NCBI RefSeq assembly: GCF_900289175.1
Contig: NZ_LT985747.1
Coordinates: 3,899,036 to 3,963,035, forward strand
Source: Paenibacillus faecalis
Lineage (GTDB): Bacteria; Bacillota; Bacilli; Paenibacillales; Paenibacillaceae
Direction: 5' to 3'
DNA length: 64,000 nt
This document shows, piece by piece, positions 46,153 to 53,901 of this stretch (positions within the stretch are counted from its first letter, which is position 1; the number at the start of each line of letters is the position of its first letter). Below the pieces are notes generated by a model. That model searched no databases and was not told the origin of the DNA. It was given only the letters and a program-made list of their open reading frames with translations. A program made the translations under genes and the position numbers.

Positions 46153-46354
46153 TTTTAATGTATCTTCCTTTCCTATTAAATTTTTTGACATTAACATATA
46201 CGTCATATTGTTTTTTAGCTACATCGATAGCATTTTGCATGTCTGCTTTTCCTAATCGAACTGGCATTTTAGGTGGCTTAATCGCAAAGGGGCTGTCCAG
46301 AAAGTCAGCTTTCACTGACTTTCTGGACAGCCCCGCCCTTCTAAGTTTGAAACA
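46145..46354 (-). pseudogene. C-terminal fragment of a polymorphic-toxin-like protein
   Basis: An open frame without its own start reads SPFAIKPPKMPVRLGKADMQ then NAIDVAKKQYDVYV and a basic end (KKFNRKGRYIKNV). It ends at a TGA overlapping the start of paralog A. Its 5' end runs into the palindrome at 46289-46334, and the stop of the immunity-like gene at 46355 lies in the same frame. It looks like the last 50-65 residues of a displaced toxin domain whose cognate immunity family is the tandem paralog group. The toxin activity cannot be named. Confidence 0.5.
46289..46334. repeat. 20-bp perfect palindromic hairpin
   Basis: GGGGCTGTCCAGAAAGTCAG (46289-46308) and its exact reverse complement (46315-46334) surround a 6-base loop. 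The stem is far stronger than needed for a terminator and has no T-run on either side. Its sequence resembles fused terminal inverted repeats of an insertion sequence or a REP/MITE-type element. It sits exactly at the junction between the immunity-like gene and the toxin-tail fragment. Confidence 0.8.
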
Positions 46355-46771
46355 TTACAATTGATCAAGGTCATCTTTTGTAACGTTAAACAAATCTAAA
46401 ATATCTCTTTCCAGTGAAGTAGCATCAAACCCACTCTTTAATTTTAAGCCTAATGCTCTGACGGAATTGACAATATTATTGATGACAAGCAGCCTTTGCA
46501 ATTCTTTATCAGCATTTTTGAACATTTGATGATCAATCTGTAATCTTATATCCGTTTCTTTATCCTTCTTTTTATACATGACCCTTTCTTTAAAAAAACC
46601 TTCTGCTAATAAATCCTTGTCGACAATAATTGGAATAAGACTTAATAGCTCTACCTTATCTCCATAACTTCGATCTTCAAGTAGCTTCATTTTTTCATCA
46701 ACTTCACTTTTAATAATTTGAAAATCTTTATCGACGTCGAAATTAACTTCACTAGTCATAAAAAATTTCAC
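46355..46771 (-). CDS. Immunity-like protein next to the Rhs toxin tip (Imm44-like)
   Basis: This 138-residue soluble protein begins MKFFMTSEVNFDVDKDF and contains KVELLSLIPIIVDKDLLAEG and RLQIDHQMFKNADKELQRLL. The opening and size resemble the Imm44 immunity family, but this is recalled by pattern only. It starts at GTG 46771 with a strong AGGAGGAAA about 8 bases upstream. It lies 18 bp after the stop of the Rhs tip, the standard position for the cognate immunity gene. It would bind and neutralise the nuclease-like tip domain in the cytoplasm. Confidence 0.65.
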   Translation of the reverse strand: MKFFMTSEVNFDVDKDFQIIKSEVDEKMKLLEDRSYGDKVELLSLIPIIVDKDLLAEGFFKERVMYKKKDKETDIRLQIDHQMFKNADKELQRLLVINNIVNSVRALGLKLKSGFDATSLERDILDLFNVTKDDLDQL

Positions 46772-46789
46772 AATAAGATTTCCTCCTAT

Positions 46790-47386
46790 TCAATAATCAC
46801 TTTTATTCAAAGGTGGTCGTTCACCATTGTTAAGCTTTTTATATGTCAGTATTCTTCTATGCTGCCATTGATGCATTTGTTTTTTTGTTCCTGTTGCCAT
46901 AATTACCATTCTGGCATTATTCTGCCTATACCATTTGTTTGAATATCTTTTAACCCCTCTAGTCGTTTCACCATACTTCAAAATTTTATTAGTACCGTTT
47001 TGCAGAATAGCATAACCATAAGTTGTTTTAGTAGTCTTATGACTATTTCCATGAACTTTATTATTTTTCTTAGCAGAGCTGGATGCTTTTTTTGCAACTT
47101 TCGTGACTTTAGTAACTGTTTTTGCAGTCTTTACCCCTTTATAGATTCTATATCCAATAAGAATGACATAGACTATAGGGTGTTCTCCATTATGATCTAC
47201 ATACTCTATAGGATTATTCAATCCATAATTGTACCCGTTTTGACTAATTGGAATTTCTGATATACCAGGATTAGGGTCTTGTGAAATGAAGATTCCATTG
47301 GTTGAATCATAATATCTAGACTTAAGATAGTGTAAGCTTAAGTCGGAATCAAATCTATACCCCGCATAGCGATAAGGATTAATAGA
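46790..47386 (-). pseudogene. Rhs/WapA C-terminal tip with candidate GIY-YIG-like nuclease domain
   Basis: The open frame begins mid-protein with INPYRYAGYRFDSDLSLHYL, then RYYDSTNGIFISQDP and GYNYGLNNPIEYVDHNGE. This is the conserved Rhs repeat-associated core that ends the shell of Rhs and WapA toxins. After a hydrophobic/Lys-rich linker, the last 75 residues (TTYGYAILQNGTNKILKYGE then RPPLNKSDY) resemble a GIY-YIG-like (URI) nuclease toxin. A stop and frameshift near 47387 cut it off; one added base there continues the core to about 47450 (YVYLASGSANERDDN). The 2-kb or larger Rhs shell and its export signal are absent. An internal TTG (47221) has no ribosome binding site, so independent translation is doubtful. 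Confidence 0.72.
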
Positions 47387-47640
47387 TTATCGTCTCGTTC
47401 ATTAGCACTCCCACTTGCCAAATAAACATAAGTCCCATCCTTATACAAGACGACAAATAGAGATTTTGTTTCCATGCTTCGAAACCATCACTTCTATCCA
47501 GTTTTTTGGCAGACCTCTTATACTCTAATCTCAACTCCCTCCAGATGTGCTTAAAGAACATTGTCATAGTATTAAGTGATTTAAATGGAAGGTAATTAAT
47601 GGATCACTTAAAGCTGACACTGAGTGAGTAAGAATTGATC

Positions 47641-47678
47641 AAAAAAGGAGAACCTAAAAATTCAGGTTCTCCTTTTTT
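47641..47678. terminator. Perfect bidirectional terminator
   Basis: AAAAAAGGAGAACCT (47641-47655) and AGGTTCTCCTTTTTT (47664-47678) form a perfect 15-bp stem with an 8-base loop and T-runs on both strands. It bounds the toxin-immunity region and the exporter operon at 47769. The rest of 47387-47768 contains only Rhs-core relics and AT-rich sequence. Confidence 0.9.
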
Positions 47679-47768
47679 ACATATGAATGAATAAATATTC
47701 ATTTCTCATTATTTCTGAAAACCAATTCTCATTAATTATGACGCCACACATGACAACATACATTTTTC

Positions 47769-49067
47769 CTACATCTTATAAGCCTTCATCGCTTTAACCA
47801 ACTCTTTGTAGGACGGTCGTTTGCCGTACATCAGAACGCCAGTACGGTAAATTTTCGCTGACAGCCATCCCAAAACGAGAATTCCCACAATAAGTATAGC
47901 GAGTGACAAGAGAATCTCCCATATAGGCGGATCACCTAAGCCGATACGTACAATCATCGAAGTTGGCGAAATGAACGGAATGTACGAAGAGACTTTCATC
48001 AGTGTTGAATTCGGAGCATTCAAACTGAAAATAGCGACATAAAATGCAGCGAGCGATAACATCGTAATAGGCATAATCGCCTGACCCAAATCTTCTGTAC
48101 GGCTAACAATTGAACCAATCGCTGCATAGATGACAGCATATAAGAAGTAACCCAGAATGTAGAAGATAATGCCGAACACCAGCAGCATAGGATCAATTGC
48201 GCTCAGGTCCAGATTCAGTGATTCGAATGCCTCAACGTTATGCGGCAGCATCAAGTTAATAAAGAGAACGACACCGAAAGTGACAATCTGGGCAAGGCCA
48301 AGCAAGAACATACCGATAACCTTACCGAACATTTGACTGAGCGGCGATACACTCGTAATCAAAATCTCCATAATACGGGAACTTTTCTCGGTCGTTACTT
48401 CCGAAGCGATCATGTTACCTGTTCCCATCAATGTAACGAAGAACAAAATAACGAGTATATATACGAATGCGTAATTGACAGCATCCTTAGCAGGGTCTCC
48501 TGCTTCTCCAGCCGCTCCCTCTGCTTCTCCACCGTTTACATCACTGACATTTTGGGTCAGGATTTGAACAGGCGTATTAATTTGTTGAATTTGTTCATCC
48601 GTCAACGTCAACCCTTGAACAACACTGCGCGTTTTCGGTCCTTGTAGAGCAGCCTGCAAGGTAGACTGAAGTTCTGGATCAATGCTCTCGTCCTCCGAGA
48701 TATAAAGCACTGCCGGGAAATGGCTTCCTTCTTGCTGCTCGAACGTAATGTAGCCTTCAATCACACCGTCTGCTACATCTTTATCCAGAGCAGCTTCATC
48801 CAACGCGTCGTATTGGACCAGTTCATAGTTTGTTGTAAGACGACCCATGCTTTCCGACAAGCCTTCTGCAAGCTGTTGATGCTGCTCATAAACCAGTCCG
48901 ATCTTTTCAGGCCCCTCTGCTTTATCGCCGCTAAACAGTTGAATGATATAAGGAAGATTGACACCGATTGTAATTAACAATGCAAAAATCAAAGTGGTTA
49001 CAATAAAAGACTTGGTTCGCACCTTATTTACGAAAGTAAACCGAATAACTGTCCACATACTATTCAT
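47769..49067 (-). CDS. ABC-2 type permease, NatB/YhaP family
   Basis: This 432-residue permease has one N-terminal helix (residues of about 15-40), a large extracellular domain to about 190 and five further helices. It includes IASEVTTEKSSRIMEILITS, the family signature of NatB-like sodium or drug exporters. Start at ATG 49067 is favoured because TAGGTG lies 6 bases before it; a GTG three codons earlier overlaps this site. The start overlaps the ATPase stop by 8 bp. Together with the ATPase it forms a YhaQP/NatAB-type exporter. Substrate (sodium, peptide or drug) unknown. Confidence 0.85.
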   Translation of the reverse strand: MNSMWTVIRFTFVNKVRTKSFIVTTLIFALLITIGVNLPYIIQLFSGDKAEGPEKIGLVYEQHQQLAEGLSESMGRLTTNYELVQYDALDEAALDKDVADGVIEGYITFEQQEGSHFPAVLYISEDESIDPELQSTLQAALQGPKTRSVVQGLTLTDEQIQQINTPVQILTQNVSDVNGGEAEGAAGEAGDPAKDAVNYAFVYILVILFFVTLMGTGNMIASEVTTEKSSRIMEILITSVSPLSQMFGKVIGMFLLGLAQIVTFGVVLFINLMLPHNVEAFESLNLDLSAIDPMLLVFGIIFYILGYFLYAVIYAAIGSIVSRTEDLGQAIMPITMLSLAAFYVAIFSLNAPNSTLMKVSSYIPFISPTSMIVRIGLGDPPIWEILLSLAILIVGILVLGWLSAKIYRTGVLMYGKRPSYKELVKAMKAYKM

Positions 49068-49962
49068 TGGATTCACCTACCGCCTTAATGAATATTTGAT
49101 TTAACGTCGGTTCTTTAATTTCAAACCGGTGAATATCGCTTTGTGACATCGCTGTGTTCAAGATCGACTGTGCCGCATCTACGCTGCTAATTCGTATGGA
49201 GTATCCGTCTTCTGTCCGGCTTACTTTCGTTACACCCGGCAGCTGCTCTAGCCCTGTCACTTCCGTTGAAGTACCGAGCAGCACCTCTTCACGAGGATAG
49301 TGAGATTTGATTTCTTTCAGATTTCCTTTTACGACCGTGTTGGAGCGATGTAAAATCGTGATGTTCTGGCACAGCTCCTCAACATGCTCCATTCGGTGTG
49401 TCGAGAACAAAATGCTCGTGCCTTTATCGCGAAGTTCCTTGACTGTAGTCTTCAAAAGTTCCACATTCACCGGGTCCAGACCGCTGAACGCTTCATCCAG
49501 AATCAAAATTTGCGGATCGTGAACTACAGCGGCGATAAAGCCCATTTTTTGCTGATTACCTTTGGACAGCTCTTCAATTTTCTTATTGTAGTATTCTGGA
49601 ACTTCAAAACGATCCAGCCAATAACGAATGCTCTTATCGGCGTCCCTCGCTGACATTCCACGGAGCTGCGCCAGATAGGAAATCTGTTCACTGACTTTAA
49701 CCTTCGGATATAAGCCACGCTCTTCAGGAAGATAACCCATAATACGGCGCAGTTCTTTATTATAAGGCTTGCCATTGTACAAAATCGTTCCCTCGTCAGG
49801 ATAAATCAATCCAAGCACCATACGCATCGTTGTTGTTTTTCCAGCACCGTTCGCTCCGAGAAGACCATAGATTTCTCCCTCTTTCACTTCAAGCGAAATC
49901 CGGTTCACGGCCGTTTTATCGGCGTAGATCTTAACTACATTATCCAGTTGCAATCGTTGCAT
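49060..49962 (-). CDS. ABC exporter ATPase, NatA/YhaQ family
   Basis: The 300-residue ATPase has Walker A GANGAGKTTT, Q-loop region MGYLPEERGLYPKVKVSEQI, signature ELSKGNQQKMGFIAAVVHDP (degenerate but typical for this branch) and Walker B ILILDEAFSGLDP. A C-terminal extension of about 80 residues (DUF4162-like) follows the ABC core. It pairs with the following permease. It is downstream of the YtrB-like gene by 18 bp and so probably belongs to the YtrA-controlled transcript. Confidence 0.9.
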   Translation of the reverse strand: MQRLQLDNVVKIYADKTAVNRISLEVKEGEIYGLLGANGAGKTTTMRMVLGLIYPDEGTILYNGKPYNKELRRIMGYLPEERGLYPKVKVSEQISYLAQLRGMSARDADKSIRYWLDRFEVPEYYNKKIEELSKGNQQKMGFIAAVVHDPQILILDEAFSGLDPVNVELLKTTVKELRDKGTSILFSTHRMEHVEELCQNITILHRSNTVVKGNLKEIKSHYPREEVLLGTSTEVTGLEQLPGVTKVSRTEDGYSIRISSVDAAQSILNTAMSQSDIHRFEIKEPTLNQIFIKAVGESNE

Positions 49963-49980
49963 CGTTCAAACTCCTCTCTC

Positions 49981-50883
49981 CTATTCCTGCACACCAGCAG
50001 GTTTATTCCCCTGTATCCATAAATTCAGTACTTCATCCAGCTCTAAACTGCGGGTTTGATGAATTAATACCCCGGCTGATTGTAATATCGTTTCGACCTC
50101 CAGACATTCCGTTGTAATAAAGGAAGTGGTGGCCGCGGTTTCCTGCCTCCAACTTACGATACCCGGCAGTTCACCAATCATTGAACCATCTCCTGTAACC
50201 CAGCATTCCTTCCAGTTGTCGAGCAATCCGTCTTTTTCTACCATCCCGAGAAATTTACCGTGGTGCACAAGGATAAGATAGTCGGCAAGCCTGCGGATTT
50301 CTTCTACAATGTGAGTGGAAAGCACAATTGTGGTATTTCCGTCTTTGAGGCAGTCTCTGAGCTGATCGATCATCAGCTTCCACGCAAAAGGATCAAGTCC
50401 TGAGGATGGTTCATCCAACAACAGCAGTTTAGGCCGCGGAGCTAAGGCAGCTGCGATCTCAAATTTCCGCCGTTCTCCCTTGGACATCTTGTAGAGTTTA
50501 GTCCCGCGAGGAACACCAAATTTGGAGAGCAGCTCATCGAAATAGTAGCCATCCCAGTTGTCATACCATAAGGAACGAAACGCAGCCGCACCATCAACGG
50601 TCATATGCTTCTCCTCGTTATTAAGCTGCTCTGGGACATAGCCAATCTGCTGGCGGAGCTTTAAAGGCAAACCTTTAGAGTAAACATTACCGCGCCAGCT
50701 GATTTCTCCTTCATCCGGAATGACAGTCTGCATGATCATGTTCAGTATCGTGGTTTTTCCCGAACCGTTCGGACCAACCAGAGCAATGATGTATCCTTCC
50801 GGAATCGATAGATTTAAGGGCCCTATACTTTTTGTGCGACGTCGTTTCATGATATTACGCATTTCAATCAACTTAGGTTCCAT
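49981..50883 (-). CDS. ABC transporter ATPase, YtrB-like
   Basis: The 300-residue ATPase has Walker A GPNGSGKTT, signature MSKGERRKFEIAAALAP and Walker B LLLLDEPSSGLDPFAWKLM, with a divergent C-terminal 80 residues. The link to the GntR gene four bases upstream and the similarity in layout to ytrAB place it in the acetoin/cell-wall-antibiotic responsive Ytr-type group. Its membrane partner is probably the 241-residue protein encoded at 51349-52074. Function in efflux or in envelope stress is inferred. Confidence 0.85.
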   Translation of the reverse strand: MEPKLIEMRNIMKRRRTKSIGPLNLSIPEGYIIALVGPNGSGKTTILNMIMQTVIPDEGEISWRGNVYSKGLPLKLRQQIGYVPEQLNNEEKHMTVDGAAAFRSLWYDNWDGYYFDELLSKFGVPRGTKLYKMSKGERRKFEIAAALAPRPKLLLLDEPSSGLDPFAWKLMIDQLRDCLKDGNTTIVLSTHIVEEIRRLADYLILVHHGKFLGMVEKDGLLDNWKECWVTGDGSMIGELPGIVSWRQETAATTSFITTECLEVETILQSAGVLIHQTRSLELDEVLNLWIQGNKPAGVQE

Positions 50884-50887
50884 TCAT

Positions 50888-51301
50888 TTACTTCCTTTCC
50901 TTTGGTTGATTGTATTTCTGCTGAACGATTTCCATGAAAATCGTTTTTAATTCATCCTCCGAAAGATGCAAAGAAAGTCCTGTCTCCACGGCAGTCGTCA
51001 AGGCTTCAACAACTGTATCACGCTTAAATTTCTCCCGCATCTGTTCGCCGACCCCAGCAACAAATGTCCCCGTTCCTTGCCGCGTCCGCAGCAATCCCTC
51101 ATTTTCCAAATCCTGATACACCCGACGTATCGTAATGACACTGCAATTCAAACTATTAGCTAATTCCCTTATTGACGGCAAAAGTGTCCCCTCCTGAATC
51201 TGACCGCTAATAATAAGTGATCTGAGCTGCGTCTCAATCTGGTGATACAAGGGCTCGGGACTGTGCTCATTAATTTGAATTGGGATTCGCACCTCTTTCA
51301 C
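50888..51301 (-). CDS. GntR family regulator, YtrA subfamily
   Basis: The protein has about 137 residues. A GntR winged helix covers about 12-80 (PLYHQIETQLRSLIISGQIQ, LPSIRELANSLNCSVITIRR) and only a short C-terminal dimerisation tail follows, the YtrA layout. The start is uncertain: GTG at 51301 is only a couple of bases from the AAGGTGAG that would serve it. A later non-ATG start near IQINEHSPEP would match the family N-terminus better. It lies within the set of ABC genes whose promoter carries a matching palindrome. YtrA repressors are released by lipid II-binding antibiotics in Bacillus subtilis. Confidence 0.85.
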   Translation of the reverse strand: MKEVRIPIQINEHSPEPLYHQIETQLRSLIISGQIQEGTLLPSIRELANSLNCSVITIRRVYQDLENEGLLRTRQGTGTFVAGVGEQMREKFKRDTVVEALTTAVETGLSLHLSEDELKTIFMEIVQQKYNQPKERK

Positions 51302-51348
51302 CTCACCTTATCGATATGTGATCTGGGGGCAGCGAAACATCATATAAA

Positions 51349-52074
51349 TCATGATAAATCTCTTAACTGCATACGTTTATAAGTCAGACAGCACATCAAG
51401 ATAAATCCTGTAAGTCCTATCACTAACGAGCCCCACATCACAGGTGATAACAACTTCCATTTGCTCGAAGCATAGACAAAGTAATCAAACAGACTAAATT
51501 GAAGTCCGGTTAAATACAGGATCAGAATAATAACGCCAAAGAACGGTATCGTGAATATACTAAACCAGAAATAGGTCTTCCCATTTTTCATAAACTCGTA
51601 ATAAATAAGTATTCCGTTAATCAACACACCGATTCCCATCCAACTAATCCCGAAAGAGATGTAAGATATCAGATCCATAGAAGCTCTTAAGTCCCATGCA
51701 ATGGCATAAGTAACACCGAAAAAAACAATTCCATTCATTATAAAAGCACATAATCCCATGAAAGCTCTGCTTACAATAACCGCTTCTGGTGGTACAGGAA
51801 TACTCCGGTAATAGAACAGCATCTGGGTATATGAATCTTCATTTAAATATTTAAAAGCTCTTCTTGAGAAAGAGAAACCTAAAAAAGGAGTGAACAGCAG
51901 CATGAGAAAATCAGCAAAGGGACTAAAAATCTCTTGTTCCTGAAACATGCTGTTTATAAAAAAACTCAAACTGCTTGACATATAGAGCATGAAAACAATA
52001 GTCCATACGATCTGCAGCTTATCGCACCTGAAATCTTTAAACACAATCTTCATTGCATCACTGACGATATGCAA
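51349..52074 (-). CDS. ABC-2 type membrane protein of the YtrA/YtrB-like module
   Basis: The 241-residue protein has six hydrophobic segments, among them IVWTIVFMLYMSSSLSFFI and FLMLLFTPFLGFSFS. It resembles small ABC-2 permeases. The start is placed at TTG 52074 because GGAAGGTG lies about 7 bases upstream. The frame is open for 112 more codons, but those run back through the promoter and the DUF420 gene. It is the first gene after the YtrA-type promoter. No family is named with certainty. Confidence 0.7.
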   Translation of the reverse strand: MHIVSDAMKIVFKDFRCDKLQIVWTIVFMLYMSSSLSFFINSMFQEQEIFSPFADFLMLLFTPFLGFSFSRRAFKYLNEDSYTQMLFYYRSIPVPPEAVIVSRAFMGLCAFIMNGIVFFGVTYAIAWDLRASMDLISYISFGISWMGIGVLINGILIYYEFMKNGKTYFWFSIFTIPFFGVIILILYLTGLQFSLFDYFVYASSKWKLLSPVMWGSLVIGLTGFILMCCLTYKRMQLRDLS

Positions 52075-52133
52075 TTTTCGTTCACCTTCCATTCGTCGTT
52101 CTGGATTGTACTGTGATGTGCTCACACTGTGAA

Positions 52134-52184
52134 TACTGTATATATCGTTATACACAGTATATAGTGCTGATTTTAAGGTGTCAA
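52134..52184 (-). promoter_or_regulatory. YtrA-type promoter and operator
   Basis: On the minus strand -35 TTGACA (52184-52179), a 17-bp spacer and -10 TATACT (52161-52156) make an excellent sigma-A promoter. Overlapping the -10 is an 11-bp inverted repeat (TACTGTATATA at 52134-52144, TATACACAGTA at 52149-52159) with one mismatch and 4-bp gap. This is the form expected for a GntR/YtrA operator. The promoter reads into the ABC gene starting at 52074. Confidence 0.85.
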
Positions 52185-52210
52185 CCCTGAAAATTCCAAA
52201 TTGAGCATAA

Positions 52211-52240
52211 AAAAAATCCAGCAGTTCAAACTGCCGGATT
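52211..52240 (-). terminator. Terminator of ctaG-DUF420
   Basis: AATCCAGCAGTT pairs with AACTGCCGGATT (52215-52240), one mismatch and a 2-base loop. On the minus strand eight T follow. It separates the oxidase assembly genes from the YtrA-type promoter. Confidence 0.85.
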
Positions 52241-52280
52241 ACACGTAGTATACATCTATTAATCATCATTGATAAAATAG

Positions 52281-52745
52281 TTACATTCCCAAAATAACTC
52301 TCCACATCGGCTGTGTATGACCGCCCGGATACAAAACGTACAAGAGTGTATAAACCGCAACGCCTGTAATCGCGGTAAAAAACCAAATGATGGCAGTTAC
52401 ACGTCCCCATTTCCGGTGCTTCGAATACTTCTCCTTGAACCCAAGCGTAAGCGTCGTAATCCCGAAAACAGCGGCAACGGTAGCTAGCGTAATGTGGAAG
52501 ATCAGAAATATCTGATAATACGGTTGCAGGCTATCGGGTCCTCCCCATGACGTATTGCCGATGAAGATAGTTCGTGAAGAATAGATAACAAAAAATATAA
52601 TTGCAGCGATCGCAGCCCATATCATGACTTTCTTATGCTGCTCTCTCTTTCCTTTGATGATCAGTCTCCAACCAATAGCTACCAGCACCGCGCTGATAAT
52701 AATAAATGTAGTGCTGATGGTAGGAAACAATGTGTACAAATCCAT
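52281..52745 (-). CDS. DUF420 family membrane protein
   Basis: The 154-residue protein has four membrane helices with conserved His residues (FLIFHITLATVAAVFG and GFKEKYSKHRKWGRVTAIIW). DUF420 proteins such as YozB lie next to caa3 oxidase and CtaG genes, and a role in oxidase assembly or heme/copper handling is suspected but unproven. The start is ATG 52745 with GAGGAGGG upstream. An ATG five codons earlier overlaps this site. It follows ctaG by 16 bp. Confidence 0.85.
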   Translation of the reverse strand: MDLYTLFPTISTTFIIISAVLVAIGWRLIIKGKREQHKKVMIWAAIAAIIFFVIYSSRTIFIGNTSWGGPDSLQPYYQIFLIFHITLATVAAVFGITTLTLGFKEKYSKHRKWGRVTAIIWFFTAITGVAVYTLLYVLYPGGHTQPMWRVILGM

Positions 52746-52761
52746 GGATACCCTCCTCAAA

Positions 52762-53670
52762 TTACGCTTGATTCAGTTTACTCTCAGGTAGTTCAGACGG
52801 TATAGGATCATCCTCTGTATTCTCCCCTTTATACCAGTGGAAGAACACATAAGCCAACATGGATGCGAAGATGATCTCTTGAAAGAATTTCATAACAATT
52901 CCGCCAAAGCGTTGATCTAATGCAGGTTCAAGATACCCGAAGTATGATGGACCACCAAACTCCTCTATTAGAAAAGAAGTATCTCCAGGTATACAGTACC
53001 CCATTGCTTTCGCCCATGTCTCAGGATCGCTATATGTAGCATACAACGACTCAGGTGCAAATATAATGAGACCGCATGCCGGAGTTAACAGCACCATGTT
53101 CAAAAAAATATATCCCATCTTCATCAGACCTGACGACTTGTCCTTCTCAGGAATCGGCTGAATGATCGCCCACCACATCGCAAATGAAGCGATGAATAAC
53201 AGAAGATAATAGATGCGATGTACTGTGAAGTTTAGCATAACGTAATCGTGAATAATAGGGATATGATAGAATGAGAACAGTCCGTTAAACACCACGGATG
53301 CAACGATCGGGCGTGTCAGAAAACCAAGCTTTTTAAACGGATTTTTTCGATCGATGGCCCTCCACATCCATACCGGAATACCGAGAATCAAGAGCGGCAT
53401 GGACATAAGATAAGCCATAGCCATACTAACCATGTGGAATGAGAACATCGTATGGCCCAGCAGATCAATAGGTCCTCCCAGTGCCATATACAATATTATC
53501 ATACCAGAGACAAAAAGTGTCTTCCTGCCTGCTGATACGGGCTCATTGTCTTGAAATCTACTGCTTAACGGACCTGTCAACAGAAAGTAGACGGCGGTCA
53601 CAAGCAGCATAAATGCAAGAAACATAGGACTCCATTTGGCCTCAAAAGTAAAATATTCTAAACCGAGCAT
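52762..53670 (-). CDS. ctaG: Cytochrome c oxidase assembly factor CtaG
   Basis: The 302-residue membrane protein has seven helices. Diagnostic segments are LLGHTMFSFHMVSMAMAYL and NFTVHRIYYLLLFIASFAMW, with conserved His and Met residues likely to bind copper. CtaG of the caa3 group is needed for CuB or CuA insertion in Bacillus. It lies 231 bp downstream of ctaF, after a terminator, so it may have its own promoter or rely on read-through. An inverted repeat (53733-53743 with 53770-53780) in that gap may be part of its control region. Confidence 0.92.
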   Translation of the reverse strand: MLGLEYFTFEAKWSPMFLAFMLLVTAVYFLLTGPLSSRFQDNEPVSAGRKTLFVSGMIILYMALGGPIDLLGHTMFSFHMVSMAMAYLMSMPLLILGIPVWMWRAIDRKNPFKKLGFLTRPIVASVVFNGLFSFYHIPIIHDYVMLNFTVHRIYYLLLFIASFAMWWAIIQPIPEKDKSSGLMKMGYIFLNMVLLTPACGLIIFAPESLYATYSDPETWAKAMGYCIPGDTSFLIEEFGGPSYFGYLEPALDQRFGGIVMKFFQEIIFASMLAYVFFHWYKGENTEDDPIPSELPESKLNQA

Positions 53671-53860
53671 ACCAAAACCTCCCTTTACCGGGCGAAATTC
53701 TGTCTAATTTGTGACAAAGCCCTTCTAACGAGCAGAAACGGTTTTTCTATCCCAAAAGCATCGGACAGTAACCGTTTCTGAAGAGGTATACAGCCTTATA
53801 TCAGCTGAAAACCCATATGAACTTAGATATTTTCGCGTAAAAACTTATATCTTCATACAT

Positions 53861-53897
53861 TTTGAAAACAGAGGTGGAGCAAAGTCCACCTCTGTTT
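53861..53897 (-). terminator. Terminator of ctaCDEF
   Basis: AAACAGAGGTGGA (53866-53878) pairs perfectly with TCCACCTCTGTTT (53885-53897) around a 6-base loop. The minus-strand tail TTTTCAAAATG is only moderately T-rich. It starts 5 bp after the ctaF stop. Confidence 0.8.
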
Positions 53898-53901
53898 CAG
53901 T

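Larger units (their letters stand above)
44090..46210 (-). repeat. Tandem array of duplicated gene-plus-intergenic units
   Basis: Each unit consists of a conserved 5' segment of about 60 bp containing TTAAATAGGAAAGGA, a 450-bp gene and a 3' hairpin. The 5' segments lie at about 44541-44600, 44925-44985, 45535-45600 and 46153-46205. The 5' segment before copy A is the in-frame end of a toxin-like reading frame. The matching segments before B, C and D are frameshifted relics of it. The duplicated unit therefore included the toxin 3' end, not only the immunity gene. Confidence 0.7.

Noticed and set aside
47379..47567. 62-codon frame upstream of the Rhs tip
   Set aside because: It overlaps the Rhs core relic in another frame and lacks a ribosome binding site; not supported as a gene.
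52075..52410. 112-codon N-terminal extension of the membrane protein at 51349
   Set aside because: It crosses the YtrA-type promoter, the terminator at 52211-52240 and the end of the DUF420 gene; a TTG start at 52074 with a good ribosome binding site explains the gene better.
53733..53780. 11-bp inverted repeat between ctaF and ctaG as a terminator
   Set aside because: The 26-base spacer and lack of a T-run make it a poor terminator; noted only as a possible control element of ctaG.
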